A DNA stretch of 64,000 nt, taken from NCBI GenBank assembly GCA_022709365.1, contig JAKLIY010000003.1, positions 81,035 through 145,034 on the forward strand. The letters run 5' to 3'. Shown one piece after another: positions 17,380-24,998 of this stretch. The notes beneath the pieces were generated by a model. It was not told the origin of the DNA. It saw only the letters and a program-made list of their open reading frames with translations, and did not search any database. A program made the position numbers and the translations under genes. This DNA comes from Pseudomonadota bacterium (lineage in GTDB: Bacteria > Pseudomonadota > Gammaproteobacteria > Competibacterales > Competibacteraceae). Every line of letters begins with the position of its first letter. Position 1 is the stretch's first letter.

Positions 17380-19674
17380 ATGACCGATCCGTTGGTCGTC
17401 TGCCGAAACCTGAGTTACCGTTACCCCATTGCCGAAAAGCTCGTCCTGCAAGACCTGGAGTTCACGGTCCACGCCGGTGAATTCGTGCTGCTGGCCGGGG
17501 CCAGCGGTTCCGGTAAGTCGACCCTGTGCCGGTTGTTGAATGGCCTGATTCCACACCTGCATGGCGGCGAACTGCGCGGTCAACTGACGGTAGCCGGTGC
17601 GGATCCCGGCGTGACGCCACCTCATCAGTTGAGCCGGACGGTCGGGCTATTGCTGCAACGGCCCGACGCACAGTGTCTGGCGGCCACGGTCGCTCGTGAC
17701 ATCGCCTTTGGCCCCGCCTGTCAGGGACTGGATCGGGTCGCCATTGTCCGCCGGGCACGTGAGGCGGTGGAACGGCTGGATATCGCCCATCTGCTGGAAC
17801 GGTCGCCGCATACGCTGTCCTGCGGTGAGCAACAGCGGGTGGCGCTGGCGGGAGTTTTGGCGATGGGGCCGAAACTGCTGGTGCTGGACGAACCGTTTGC
17901 CTTTCTCGATATGGCAGGCGCAGCGCAATTGCGCGAGTTATTACGCTGCCTGCCTGACTCCGGCATCACCGTCATCATCGCGGAGCATCGCTTGGGTGAA
18001 TTGACTGACTTGGCCAACCGGATGTTGGTCTTGCACCAGGGCCGGCTGGTCGCTGACGGTTCCCCGGAAACCGTATTAGCCGGCAACATCGCCGCCTGGG
18101 GTCTGGAACAGCCCGGCATTCACTCCTTCCCTCCATCTTCCAAAGTTCCCTCCCCTCTGGCGGGGGAAGCATCAACTCCCTCCCTCTTGGCGGGAGAATT
18201 CACATCAACGCCTTCCCCCCTGGTGGGGGAGGGCTGGGGTGGGAGGGAACCGGTGATTGCATGGGATAGCGTCGGCTGCGAACGTGATGGTCGCTCCGTG
18301 CTGAATGGAGCCAGTCTGGCGAGTCGCCCCGGCGAGATTGTGGCGTTGTTCGGCGCGAATGGGGCGGGTAAAAGCACCTTGTTGCGGCATGGCAATGGGC
18401 TGTTGCGCGCCCAGCACGGCGAAGTGCGGGTGCTGGAGCGACCCATCGGACGCCGGCCCGTTGCGGCGTTGGCCGGCGAAGTCGGGCTGGTGATGCAGCA
18501 ACCCGCGCACATGCTATTCGCGCCGACCGTGCGCGCTGAACTGGCGGTCGGCCCCCGCGCCTTGGGCCGCCATGATCCGGCCTGGTGTGAGCAACTCAGT
18601 GAGCGCTTTGGCCTAACGGGGCTGCTGGATCGGCCCCCGCAGACCCTCAGCGCCGGTGAACAGCGGCGATTAGCTATAGCGGCGGTGCTGGCGTCCCGGC
18701 CAAGGGCATTGCTGCTGGATGAGCCAACTGCCGGGCAGGACGCGGCTGCTCGGGCGACGTTGCGGGCGCTGCTGACGGAGTGCGCTGCGGAAGGCGTAGC
18801 GATGATTGTGGCGACGCATGACGCCCACTGGGCCGGGTCGCTCTGTCACCGTTGGACGGTACTCACGGAGGGGCGCATTCATGATGCCCCTGTGCCTGCA
18901 AGCGTTTACCCCTCTCCCCAGCCCTCCCCCACTAGGGGGGAGGGAGTTTTCCCCCTTGGTGGGAGGGGGTTGGAGGGAATCTTCCCCCCCTCCCCTGGTG
19001 GGAGGGGGTTGAGGGGAGGGGGAAACTTTGATCCTCGGGCGAAGCTGGTTGTCTATCTGCTCTATTGCGGACTGATTCTGCTGACGATACAACCGCTGGT
19101 GTTACTGCCGTTGCTCGCTGCGCCCTTAATTGGCATCCTGCTGACACACGGTTGGGCGGAGTGGCGACGGGTTATGTGGCTGCTGTGGCCGACTCTGTTG
19201 CTATTTGCGGTCATCGTCGGCGCGGGGAGCGGCCTGGAAGCGGCAGCCGGCGCAGTGTTGCGTTTGCTAACCTTGGTCACTGCCAGTGTGCTGTTCTTTG
19301 CCCTGACTCCACCAGAGGAATTAGGAGAATCCTTGCTGGACAGCGGTTTATCACCCCAGGTCGTGTTCCTGCTGGAAGGAACCTTGCGTTTTGCGCCCAC
19401 CATGGCGGCGTTGGCCCGCGAAGTCCGCGAGGCGCAGGAAAGCCGGGGCATCCGGCTGGACGGGTTCTATCTGCTGCGCAACGGTGTTGCCCTGTTGGGA
19501 CCCTTGCTAGCGGGTGTGATGCGCTTGGCTGACGACTTGGCCGAGGCGCTGGAAGCGCGCGGTTTCGGTGGACCGACCCGCACTCCTCTGGCGGATTATC
19601 GGTTTCAGACGCGGGATTGGGTGCTGATCGCCGGGGTGCTGGCCGCGGTGTATTCCTGGGCGATTTTCAGATAG
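17380..19674 (+). CDS. Fused ECF transporter module: two ATPases and T component in one ORF
   Basis: One 764-codon frame encodes what is normally three proteins. Residues 1-245 are the first ATPase (Walker [10 protein letters not shown], signature LSCGEQQR, Walker B LLVLDEPF). About 290-507 are the second ATPase ([25 protein letters not shown]). About 550-764 are the transmembrane T component, with the coupling motifs ESRGI and EARGF. The linkers, about residues 248-290 and 508-549, are encoded by clustered GC-rich palindromic repeats and read as Pro/Ser/Gly/Glu-rich peptides ([24 protein letters not shown]). Repeat insertion may have joined three genes by removing stops. The module energises ThiW. 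The final codons WAIFR-stop fall in sequence matching an ygiQ fragment. Confidence 0.9.
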   Translation: MTDPLVVCRNLSYRYPIAEKLVLQDLEFTVHAGEFVLLAGASGSGKSTLCRLLNGLIPHLHGGELRGQLTVAGADPGVTPPHQLSRTVGLLLQRPDAQCLAATVARDIAFGPACQGLDRVAIVRRAREAVERLDIAHLLERSPHTLSCGEQQRVALAGVLAMGPKLLVLDEPFAFLDMAGAAQLRELLRCLPDSGITVIIAEHRLGELTDLANRMLVLHQGRLVADGSPETVLAGNIAAWGLEQPGIHSFPPSSKVPSPLAGEASTPSLLAGEFTSTPSPLVGEGWGGREPVIAWDSVGCERDGRSVLNGASLASRPGEIVALFGANGAGKSTLLRHGNGLLRAQHGEVRVLERPIGRRPVAALAGEVGLVMQQPAHMLFAPTVRAELAVGPRALGRHDPAWCEQLSERFGLTGLLDRPPQTLSAGEQRRLAIAAVLASRPRALLLDEPTAGQDAAARATLRALLTECAAEGVAMIVATHDAHWAGSLCHRWTVLTEGRIHDAPVPASVYPSPQPSPTRGEGVFPLGGRGLEGIFPPSPGGRGLRGGGNFDPRAKLVVYLLYCGLILLTIQPLVLLPLLAAPLIGILLTHGWAEWRRVMWLLWPTLLLFAVIVGAGSGLEAAAGAVLRLLTLVTASVLFFALTPPEELGESLLDSGLSPQVVFLLEGTLRFAPTMAALAREVREAQESRGIRLDGFYLLRNGVALLGPLLAGVMRLADDLAEALEARGFGGPTRTPLADYRFQTRDWVLIAGVLAAVYSWAIFR
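18119..18255. repeat. Cluster of GC-rich palindromic repeats forming linker 1 of the ECF fusion
   Basis: Three successive hairpin units (CCCTCCCCTCTGGCGGGGGA, CCCTCTTGGCGGGAG, CCCCCCTGGTGGGGGAGGGCTGGGGTGGGAGGG) occupy the span between the two ATPase domains. All are read in the same frame as the flanking domains without a stop. Confidence 0.85.
18905..19025. repeat. Cluster of GC-rich palindromic repeats forming linker 2 of the ECF fusion
   Basis: Successive units of the same family (CCCTCTCCCCAGCCCTCCCC..., then two GGTGGGAGGGGGTTG... copies) separate the second ATPase from the membrane T domain. They are translated in frame, with no stop, as about 40 residues rich in Pro and Gly. Confidence 0.85.
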
Positions 19675-19761
19675 CCGCCGACAGGATGCGTTACCCGTTC
19701 ACAAACATAGGCGGAATCGCGGATCGCCAAGTCATAACGCACACTGGAAGCGACCAACTAC
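19663..19761 (-). pseudogene. Fragment duplicated from the middle of ygiQ
   Basis: Positions 19663-19761 align over their full length with 15179-15277 of the ygiQ gene, with the first 21 bases identical and roughly four fifths of positions matching overall. On the minus strand it still reads 32 codons in the ygiQ frame ([14 protein letters not shown]..., ...VGGYLKI). No start or further domains are attached. The ECF ORF on the other strand terminates within it. Confidence 0.8.
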
Positions 19762-19779
19762 AGGAAATCGCCGAAGCGG

Positions 19780-20145
19780 CTAAAAATCCAGCGGACTTTT
19801 GGCTTCCTTCAGCGTCATGCTCCGCACGGTGTGGGTATAAATTATCGTCGTGCGCACGTCGCTGTGTCCCAGCAACTCCTGAATCGTGCGCATTGGGAAT
19901 CCGGGTGCGGTGTACCGCTTCTTTGATGGCCTTTGACATCGAGGTTCCGGCTGATGCTTGACCCGCAATTTTTCCTGAAAAGCGGGCAAACTCTGGCGAT
20001 CAATCGGCGCGACGCTATACTTGTCACAGAAATCCAGGTCATAGCGCAGCCACTGGTGATAGTGCGGACGCTGCCCGGCCATGGCGTTCTGTTGCGCCAA
20101 CCGCGCCTCGTAGTGCTGGGCGAGTTCCGAGGGGACGGCGAGCAT
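19780..20145 (-). pseudogene. intI: Integron integrase (IntI-type tyrosine recombinase) with internal deletions
   Basis: The ORF begins with an IntI-like SAM N-terminal domain (HYHQWLRYDLDFCDKYS, SLPAFQEKLRVK) and jumps to the C-terminal catalytic end, RTIQELLGHSDVRTTIIYTH followed by LKEAKSPLDF, with the last catalytic His and Tyr. In 121 residues the central fold with the catalytic Arg and the HxxR box is missing; a nearby frame (SKAIKEAVHRT) preserves another scrap. It is transcribed away from the cassettes, the standard intI orientation. The product cannot recombine, so the array should be frozen unless an integrase acts in trans. Confidence 0.85.
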
Positions 20146-20268
20146 GGCGGGATTTCCAGGGTTGTGAGGTTTGCGATGAATGTTATGCTGCTGATGAAGG
20201 CTAGCAAGATCAACTTCTTGTCAACCATGGCAAATAGCGGTAGATAGGCGGAAACCACATAATCATTA

Positions 20269-20317
20269 GTTGTCGCGGACGCGACAACGGGGCGACTTAT
20301 CTGCCGCCCTGTTAGGC
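20269..20317. other. Integron attachment site at the head of the array (attI or attC remnant)
   Basis: The 20-bp palindrome GTTGTCGCGGACGCGACAAC (20269-20288) is followed by GGGCG...CGCCC complementary arms and GTTAGGC (20311-20317). GTTAGGC is a perfect GTTRRRY core and is complementary to the GCCTAAC that follows the first cassette gene. It lies between the integrase remnant and the first cassette. Confidence 0.65.
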
Positions 20318-20331
20318 ATCAAGGAATTATC

Positions 20332-20877
20332 ATGCGTGATGCGTTGCATCTTGAAAATCTTCGATCACGTTTCAATTCCGGAGAGAAGTTGAAGTTTGCC
20401 TTCTTCTGGGGGCATCAGCAGAGTAAGAATGGAATCACTTCGTCATGTTTCAGTCAGTGGTACGGAGTACCATTCGTAGTTGATGGTCAACGCTATCCAA
20501 CGGCTGAGCACTATATGATGGCGGAGAAGGCTGCGTTATTTAGCGATACAGTCACAAGAGTACAAGTGCTTCAGTCCCCAAATCCCGGCGCAGCAAAGGC
20601 ACTTGGCCGGCAAGTTCGTGGCTTTGATGAAACTGTCTGGCTGGAGAATAGATTCTCAATTGTTGTCAGGGCAAACGAAGCCAAGTTCGGCCAGAACGCT
20701 GAGCTGAGAGCATTCCTCAAACAAACCGGTTCGCGTGTTCTTGTTGAGGCAAGTCCTGTTGATAGAATCTGGGGCATTGGCCTAGCTCAAGGTGATGAGA
20801 AGGCGAATAACCCAAACCTTTGGCGCGGCCTCAATCTTTTGGGTTTTGCTCTCATGCAAGTACGTGATGATGCCTAA
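20332..20877 (+). CDS. NADAR family protein (YbiA-like), integron cassette 1
   Basis: The 181-residue protein matches the NADAR/YbiA fold: FAFFWGHQQ, CFSQWYGVPFVVDGQRYPTAEHYMMAEKA, GFDETVWLENRF, and a C-terminal DRIWGIGL and NLWRGLNLLGFALM. Known members hydrolyse riboflavin intermediates or ADP-ribose-linked substrates, and some reverse ADP-ribosylation in toxin or defence systems. The ATG lies 14 bp after the attachment core, and the stop codon overlaps GCCTAAC of the next attC, so the gene fills a typical cassette with no promoter of its own visible. Confidence 0.9.
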   Translation: MRDALHLENLRSRFNSGEKLKFAFFWGHQQSKNGITSSCFSQWYGVPFVVDGQRYPTAEHYMMAEKAALFSDTVTRVQVLQSPNPGAAKALGRQVRGFDETVWLENRFSIVVRANEAKFGQNAELRAFLKQTGSRVLVEASPVDRIWGIGLAQGDEKANNPNLWRGLNLLGFALMQVRDDA

Positions 20878-20951
20878 CAATTCGATCCAGGGGACACCCA
20901 GCAAGCTGGGTTCCCTCCCTTCGGTCGGTGCCCCTGATCTCAAACGTTGTC
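20872..20951. other. attC site of cassette 1
   Basis: GCCTAAC (20872-20878, RYYYAAC consensus) opens the site. CAGGGGACACC (20888-20898) pairs with GGTGCCCCTG (20927-20936) with one extrahelical base, as expected in attC, and a small hairpin CCCAGCAAGCTGGG lies in the loop. The site closes at AAACGTTGTCGC instead of the consensus GTTRRRY. Confidence 0.65.
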
Positions 20952-21092
20952 GCGGACGCGACAACGGGGCGGCGGATGGCATCCGCTGCTTGCACGGCGC
21001 GAAGCGCCTCACAACCAGCGGATCAAGCGGACTTCGCCCGTCAAAAATTGCATTTTGTCCGGGCTTGCAGGTTATCCGCCGCCCCCGTTAGC
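20946..21092. other. Second attC-like hairpin, apparently an ORF-less cassette
   Basis: It begins with the palindrome GTTGTCGCGGACGCGACAAC (20946-20965). AACGGGGCGGCGGAT (20963-20977) pairs with ATCCGCCGCCCCCGTT (21074-21089), and the site ends in GTTAGCA (21087-21093). The interior (20978-21073) has further short hairpins but no gene. It may be an empty cassette or an inserted repeat that enlarged the neighbouring attC. Confidence 0.55.
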
Positions 21093-21130
21093 ATGATGAC
21101 AATAGGCACACCCTCTGCTACGCTTCCCTT

Positions 21131-21412
21131 ATGAAGCCAATCAACTGGAATGCAGAGAAAAACCAAGTTCTGATGAGTGAGCGAGGCATCTCTTTTGAAG
21201 ATGTTGTGTTTGCCCTGCAGTCAGGCGGTCTGCTTGACGACCTGATCCATCCCAACAAAGAAAAGTACCCGAGCCAGCGCATGTTCGTTGTTGACATCGA
21301 TGACTATGCTTGGTTGGTCCCATATGTTGAAAATGAGCAGGAGCTTTTTCTCAAAACCATCATTCCCAGCCGCAAAGCGACCAAGCAGTATTTGAGGGGG
21401 CAGCATGAGTAA
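21131..21412 (+). CDS. brnT: BrnT family toxin, integron cassette
   Basis: The 93-residue protein has the BrnT (DUF497) pattern: an N-terminal INWNAEKNQVLMSERGISFEDVV helix-strand, a central RMFVVDIDDYAWLVPYVE and a C-terminal FLKTIIPSRKATKQYL. BrnT is an RNase-like toxin that arrests translation and is neutralised by BrnA, which also represses the operon. The ORF overlaps brnA by 8 bp. Toxin-antitoxin cassettes are common stabilisers of chromosomal integrons. Confidence 0.9.
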   Translation: MKPINWNAEKNQVLMSERGISFEDVVFALQSGGLLDDLIHPNKEKYPSQRMFVVDIDDYAWLVPYVENEQELFLKTIIPSRKATKQYLRGQHE

Positions 21413-21710
21413 AGAAAAGTTGGATCGGGAAGAGCAGGAATTGCTTGAGACCTTTGACTCTGGCGAGTTCGAGTCAGATTTGAGCGAAGAACGTCGAGCG
21501 TATCTCGCTCAGACAGCGGAAGAGTCTTTCAAGAAGGACAAGCGGATCAACATCCGGATATCCAGCCGCGATCTGGAGGCACTGCAGCGTCGTGCCTTGG
21601 AGGAGGGATTGCCCTATCAATCCCTTGTATCGAGTGTTCTTCACAAATACGTATCCGGCGGACTCAAAGATATTTCCGCTAACAAGGCGCTGCACCGGAC
21701 AAGTCGGTGA
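21405..21710 (+). CDS. brnA: BrnA family antitoxin
   Basis: The 101-residue protein has an acidic N-terminal half that would wrap the toxin and a ribbon-helix-helix DNA-binding C-terminal region (KRINIRISSRDLEALQRRALEEG, YQSLVSSVLHKYVSG). The tail ANKALHRTSR is read from the attC site into which the gene runs, a frequent feature of last-gene-in-cassette ORFs. It overlaps brnT, so the pair is probably co-translated. Confidence 0.88.
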   Translation: MSKEKLDREEQELLETFDSGEFESDLSEERRAYLAQTAEESFKKDKRINIRISSRDLEALQRRALEEGLPYQSLVSSVLHKYVSGGLKDISANKALHRTSR

Positions 21711-21726
21711 GCGCTGGTGTTAGCCC
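21677..21726. other. attC site after brnTA
   Basis: CGCTAACAAGGCGCTGCACCGG and CGGTGAGCGCTGGTGTTAGCC are near-complementary arms around a short loop: GCTAACA, GCGCT and CACCG all pair. The GTTAGCC core lies at 21719-21725. At about 50 bp this is a compact attC and the clearest site in the array. Confidence 0.75.
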
Positions 21727-21796
21727 GACGCTTTGCGCGAGAAGTAGAATTGACAATTGGCTTTATTGGTAATACGTTATGTATTACGAGGTAGAT

Positions 21797-22042
21797 ATGA
21801 CGAGTGTACGCCTTCCCAATGATATTAAGGAAAAGCTTCAAATGCTTTCTATATCAAGACATAAATCCAAATCGGACATCATCAAGGAAGCTCTGGAACT
21901 GTTTCTGAAGACAGAGAATGAAGAGAAAGACTCCTATGAGATTGGAAAGGAGCTGTTTGGCCGGTTTGGATCTGGGGGCAATGATGTAGACTACAAGACA
22001 AGAGTGAAGGACAAGATTCGTGCTAAACACCATTCTCATTGA
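21797..22042 (+). CDS. Ribbon-helix-helix antitoxin, integron cassette
   Basis: From MTSVRLPNDIKEKLQMLS the 81-residue protein shows a CopG/RHH N-terminal fold (strand then two helices, SKSDIIKEALELFL). An acidic helical tail follows (KTENEEKDSYEIGKELFGRFG), typical of antitoxins paired with PIN toxins. GAGGTAG lies 6 bp before this ATG; another in-frame ATG six codons upstream has no such site. The stop overlaps the start of the PIN gene by about 20 bp. Confidence 0.82.
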   Translation: MTSVRLPNDIKEKLQMLSISRHKSKSDIIKEALELFLKTENEEKDSYEIGKELFGRFGSGGNDVDYKTRVKDKIRAKHHSH

Positions 22043-22434
22043 TACTGGTCCGCTCACAGCTCATCTTTGATAAAGATGATAAGTTTCACAGAAAGATTGT
22101 TGAATTTATTAAAGATAAAAAATTTCGGTTCGTTACAACCACTGCAGTTCTAACAGAGATCACGCACCTACTTGACTTTAGTGTTGAAGCTCAAATCAAC
22201 TTTTTTCAGTGGATTCTAAATAATGGAGTCACAATTGAGGAAGTTGGAATTTCTGATATTGCAAGGATTATCGAACTGACAAAGAAATACTCTGATCAGC
22301 CAATGGACTTTGCTGACGCAACACTAGTCGTTGTCGCAGAAAGAACCGGAATAAAGAAGATTATTAGCATAGATTCCGATTTTGACATTTACAGGTTGCC
22401 AGGAAAAGTTCGAATAGAAAATGTATTTGGCTAA
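22020..22434 (+). pseudogene. PIN-domain (VapC-like) toxin with N-terminal frameshift
   Basis: From a GTG at 22020 the frame reads LNTILIDTGPLTAHL and then stops. That is the normal PIN beginning, with the first catalytic Asp. A second frame continues IFDKDDKFHRKIVEFIKDKKF through TTTAVLTEITHLL and MDFADATLVVVAERTG to IDSDFDIYRL, with the remaining acidic residues. One extra base near 22060-22064 separates the two. If real, the nuclease lacks its first metal ligand and is dead; a sequencing error or programmed frameshift is the alternative. Confidence 0.8.
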
Positions 22435-22518
22435 CATTGGGTTCGAGACCGACAACCGGGACAAGCCCGATTGCGGCTCAACCCAGCGTTGTCGCGGACG
22501 TTTCATGCCCGCGACAAC
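22429..22518. other. Last attC site and adjoining palindrome at the end of the array
   Basis: GGCTAAC (22429-22435) opens the site; TGGGTTCGAG pairs with CTCAACCCA with one bulged base. It closes at GCGTTGTCGC. GTTGTCGCGG (22488-22497) then pairs with CCGCGACAAC (22509-22518), a third variant of the palindrome seen at 20269 and 20946. The last base coincides with the end of ychF. Confidence 0.6.
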
Positions 22519-23609
22519 TACACATTAAATCGGAAATGCATGACATCGCCTTCCTGGACAATGTATTCCTTCCCCTCCAGTCGCCATTTACCGACCTCGC
22601 GGGCGCCAGCTTCACCGTTAAAGGCGATATAGTCGGCGTAAGCGATCACCTCGGCGCGAATAAACCCGCGCTCAAAATCGGTATGAATCACCGCCGCCGC
22701 TTGCGGAGCCGTGGCGCCAATTCGCACCGTCCAGGCGCGCACCTCCTTGGGGCCGGCGGTGAAATAGGTTTGTAAACCCAGCAGCTTATAGGCCGCGTGA
22801 ATCACTCGATCCAATCCTGGTTCGGCCAGCCCGTAATCGGCCAGAAATTCGGCCTTGTCGGCATCGTCCAATTCAGCTAATTCTGCTTCAATCGCTGCGC
22901 AAACCGGTAAAACTTCCGCACCTTCTCGAATGGCGATTTCCCGCATCTGATCGAGGAATGGATTATTTTCAAATCCATCTTCAGCGACATTCGCGATGTA
23001 TAAAACCGGCTTGCCCGTCAGTAAAAACAGTTCCCGCAAGCCTTCCCGCTCGCCGGCTTCCAGCGCCAACGTGCGCAACGGTGCGCCGGTATCCAGATGC
23101 GCCTGCACCCGCTCCAGCAACGCCTTGCGCTCCAGCGTTTCCCGGCCACCGGACTTGGCCGCTTTCTCCGCCCGCTGCAACGCCTTTTCCACCGTCGCCA
23201 AATCGGCCAACGCCAATTCGGTATTAATCGTTTCAATATCTTCGCCGGGATTCACCCGCCCAGAAACGTGAATCACATCGTCATTCTCAAAGCAGCGCAC
23301 CACCTGCGCGATAGCGTCGGTTTCGCGGATATGCGCCAGAAACTGATTACCCAGTCCCTCGCCTTTCGACGCGCCAGCCACCAGCCCGGCGATGTCCACG
23401 AATTCCACCGTGGCCGGAATAATCTTGGGCGGTTTGACAATCGCCGCCAGCGCCGCCAAACGCGGATCAGGCACCGGCACTACTCCGACGTTGGGGTCAA
23501 TCGTGCAGAACGGATAATTTTCGGCCTGGATGCCCGCTTTGGTCAGGGCGTTGAACAGAGTGGACTTGCCGACGTTCGGCAAGCCGACGATGCCGCATTG
23601 AATGCCCAT
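22518..23609 (-). CDS. ychF: Redox-responsive ATPase/GTPase YchF (OLA1 family)
   Basis: The 363-residue Obg-like P-loop protein has G1 [16 protein letters not shown]2/G3 region [10 protein letters not shown] and [25 protein letters not shown] in place of the usual G4 NKxD (the noncanonical G4 that makes YchF prefer ATP), and a C-terminal TGS-like domain ending [11 protein letters not shown]. YchF binds ribosomes and regulates translation and the oxidative-stress response. It follows pth by 6 bp on the same strand, the usual gammaproteobacterial pairing. Its 3' end touches the integron array. Confidence 0.96.
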   Translation of the reverse strand: MGIQCGIVGLPNVGKSTLFNALTKAGIQAENYPFCTIDPNVGVVPVPDPRLAALAAIVKPPKIIPATVEFVDIAGLVAGASKGEGLGNQFLAHIRETDAIAQVVRCFENDDVIHVSGRVNPGEDIETINTELALADLATVEKALQRAEKAAKSGGRETLERKALLERVQAHLDTGAPLRTLALEAGEREGLRELFLLTGKPVLYIANVAEDGFENNPFLDQMREIAIREGAEVLPVCAAIEAELAELDDADKAEFLADYGLAEPGLDRVIHAAYKLLGLQTYFTAGPKEVRAWTVRIGATAPQAAAVIHTDFERGFIRAEVIAYADYIAFNGEAGAREVGKWRLEGKEYIVQEGDVMHFRFNV

Positions 23610-23615
23610 GGGCGG

Positions 23616-24248
23616 TTACTCGGAGGTTTGATTGGCGGAAAGAGCAGTGGGGGGAACGCGCCGACTGTGCAGGGCCTGCATCGCCCGTTCCCATTGACCG
23701 GCCAGCAGGCGCGGCACTTCACGCAGGGCGTCGGCAATCGCCTGTTCCAATAATTCCTGCTCAGAGCGTGGCGCGCGGCGCAGAACGTGGTTCAACACCT
23801 CGCGGCTGTCGCCGGGATGACCGATACCCAGCCGTAACCGGGCAAAATCATTGCCACCCAGTTGGGCGATTAGATCACGCAAGCCATTGTGGCCGCCGTG
23901 ACCACCACCCTGTTTCAGGCGGACCGTACCCGGCGGCAGATCCAGATCGTCATGAACGACCAGAATGGCCGGCAAGGGAATTTTGTGAAACCGCGCCAGC
24001 GCCGCAACCGCTTGGCCGCTGCGGTTCATATAGGTCATCGGCTTGAGCAGCCACAATTCCTGGTCCGCCAGCACGATGCGGCTCGTTTCGCCATGATATT
24101 TGGCGTCCGGGCGAAAATGGCCGCCGTGCTGGCGAGCCAGTTCATCCACCAGCCAGAAACCGGCGTTGTGACGAGTCTGGGCGTATTCGGGGCCGGGATT
24201 GCCCAGCCCGACGATCAGCCGTAACAAGGAGGCCGGTTCTGGCATCAC
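23616..24248 (-). CDS. pth: Peptidyl-tRNA hydrolase
   Basis: Pth cleaves the ester between peptide and tRNA on drop-off products and recycles tRNA. The 210-residue protein shows LIVGLGNPGPEYAQTRHNAGF with the catalytic His, LLKPMTYMNRSGQAV, VVHDDLDLPPGTVRLKQGGGHGGHNGLRD and FARLRLGIGHPG. The start MMPEPASLL is preceded by the L25 gene 15 bp away. The C-terminal tail past QALHSRR is slightly longer than in E. coli. Confidence 0.96.
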   Translation of the reverse strand: MMPEPASLLRLIVGLGNPGPEYAQTRHNAGFWLVDELARQHGGHFRPDAKYHGETSRIVLADQELWLLKPMTYMNRSGQAVAALARFHKIPLPAILVVHDDLDLPPGTVRLKQGGGHGGHNGLRDLIAQLGGNDFARLRLGIGHPGDSREVLNHVLRRAPRSEQELLEQAIADALREVPRLLAGQWERAMQALHSRRVPPTALSANQTSE

Positions 24249-24263
24249 AGGGGAATCAGGAGA

Positions 24264-24896
24264 TTAAGCGGCTGGCGTCGTCGGTGTGCTGGGTGCTTCC
24301 TCGCCGCCATGGGCGTGGTGGATGCTGACCACGATCACGTCCTGTTCAGAGCCGGCAGCGATGTGGTTGGCCAGTTCGACGCCATCGGGCAGTTTGAGGT
24401 CGGACAGATGCAGCGCGTTGCCCAACCCCAGATCGGTCAGATCGACTTCAATGAATTCCGGCAAGTCCTTGGGCAAACAGGCGATTTCAATGTCGATCAG
24501 CGCACGGCTGACCACGCCGCCCTGCTGCTTGACGCCGCGTGAAATGCTCTCATTGGTGAAATGCAGCGGGATATGGACCCGGAGCTGGCGGTCGGCGCTG
24601 GCCCGCAGGAAGTCGATATGCATGACCGTCGGCTTGAACGGGTGGCGATGCATGTCGCGCAACACGGCGGTTTCCATAGTCCCGTTGATTTGCAGAGTCA
24701 GCACATGCGAGTAGAACGCTTCCCCCGCTTTGTTCATCAGATTCAGGACTTCCAGGAGATTCAAGGTCAGCGGCTGTGGCTCCTGGCTTCCGCCGTACAA
24801 GATCGCCGGCAAATGACCGGTGCGACGCAGGCGGCGGCTCGCACCTTTCCCCAGCTCGCTACGCGGCTCGGCTTTCAATTCAAACTTAACACTCAT
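24264..24896 (-). CDS. rplY: 50S ribosomal protein L25, CTC form
   Basis: The 210-residue long form has an N-terminal 5S-rRNA-binding domain (LGKGASRRLRRTGHLPAILYGG, VLRDMHRHPFKPTVMHIDFLR) and the additional C-terminal TL5/CTC domain (PLHFTNE, IEVDLTDLGLGNALHLSDLKLP). It ends in an Ala/Thr/Pro tail. The start MSVKFEL is chosen; two codons upstream lies an alternative Met. The gene sits between prs and pth as in Pseudomonas. Confidence 0.95.
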   Translation of the reverse strand: MSVKFELKAEPRSELGKGASRRLRRTGHLPAILYGGSQEPQPLTLNLLEVLNLMNKAGEAFYSHVLTLQINGTMETAVLRDMHRHPFKPTVMHIDFLRASADRQLRVHIPLHFTNESISRGVKQQGGVVSRALIDIEIACLPKDLPEFIEVDLTDLGLGNALHLSDLKLPDGVELANHIAAGSEQDVIVVSIHHAHGGEEAPSTPTTPAA

Positions 24897-24998
24897 GAGC
24901 ACTTCTCCAAACGCTAAACATAAAAATGCGACGCGCCCGCGACCAGACGCGCCGCTCTCGGTACTCCCGTCATCGAATCGGACGGGGCAGCAAAAATC

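Noticed and set aside
18119..19025. CRISPR array
   Set aside because: The clustered repeats are imperfect palindromes with no regular spacers, read as protein, and no cas genes are present.
24286..24714. Plus-strand ORFs over rplY and prs
   Set aside because: Shadow frames of conserved housekeeping genes with unusual composition.
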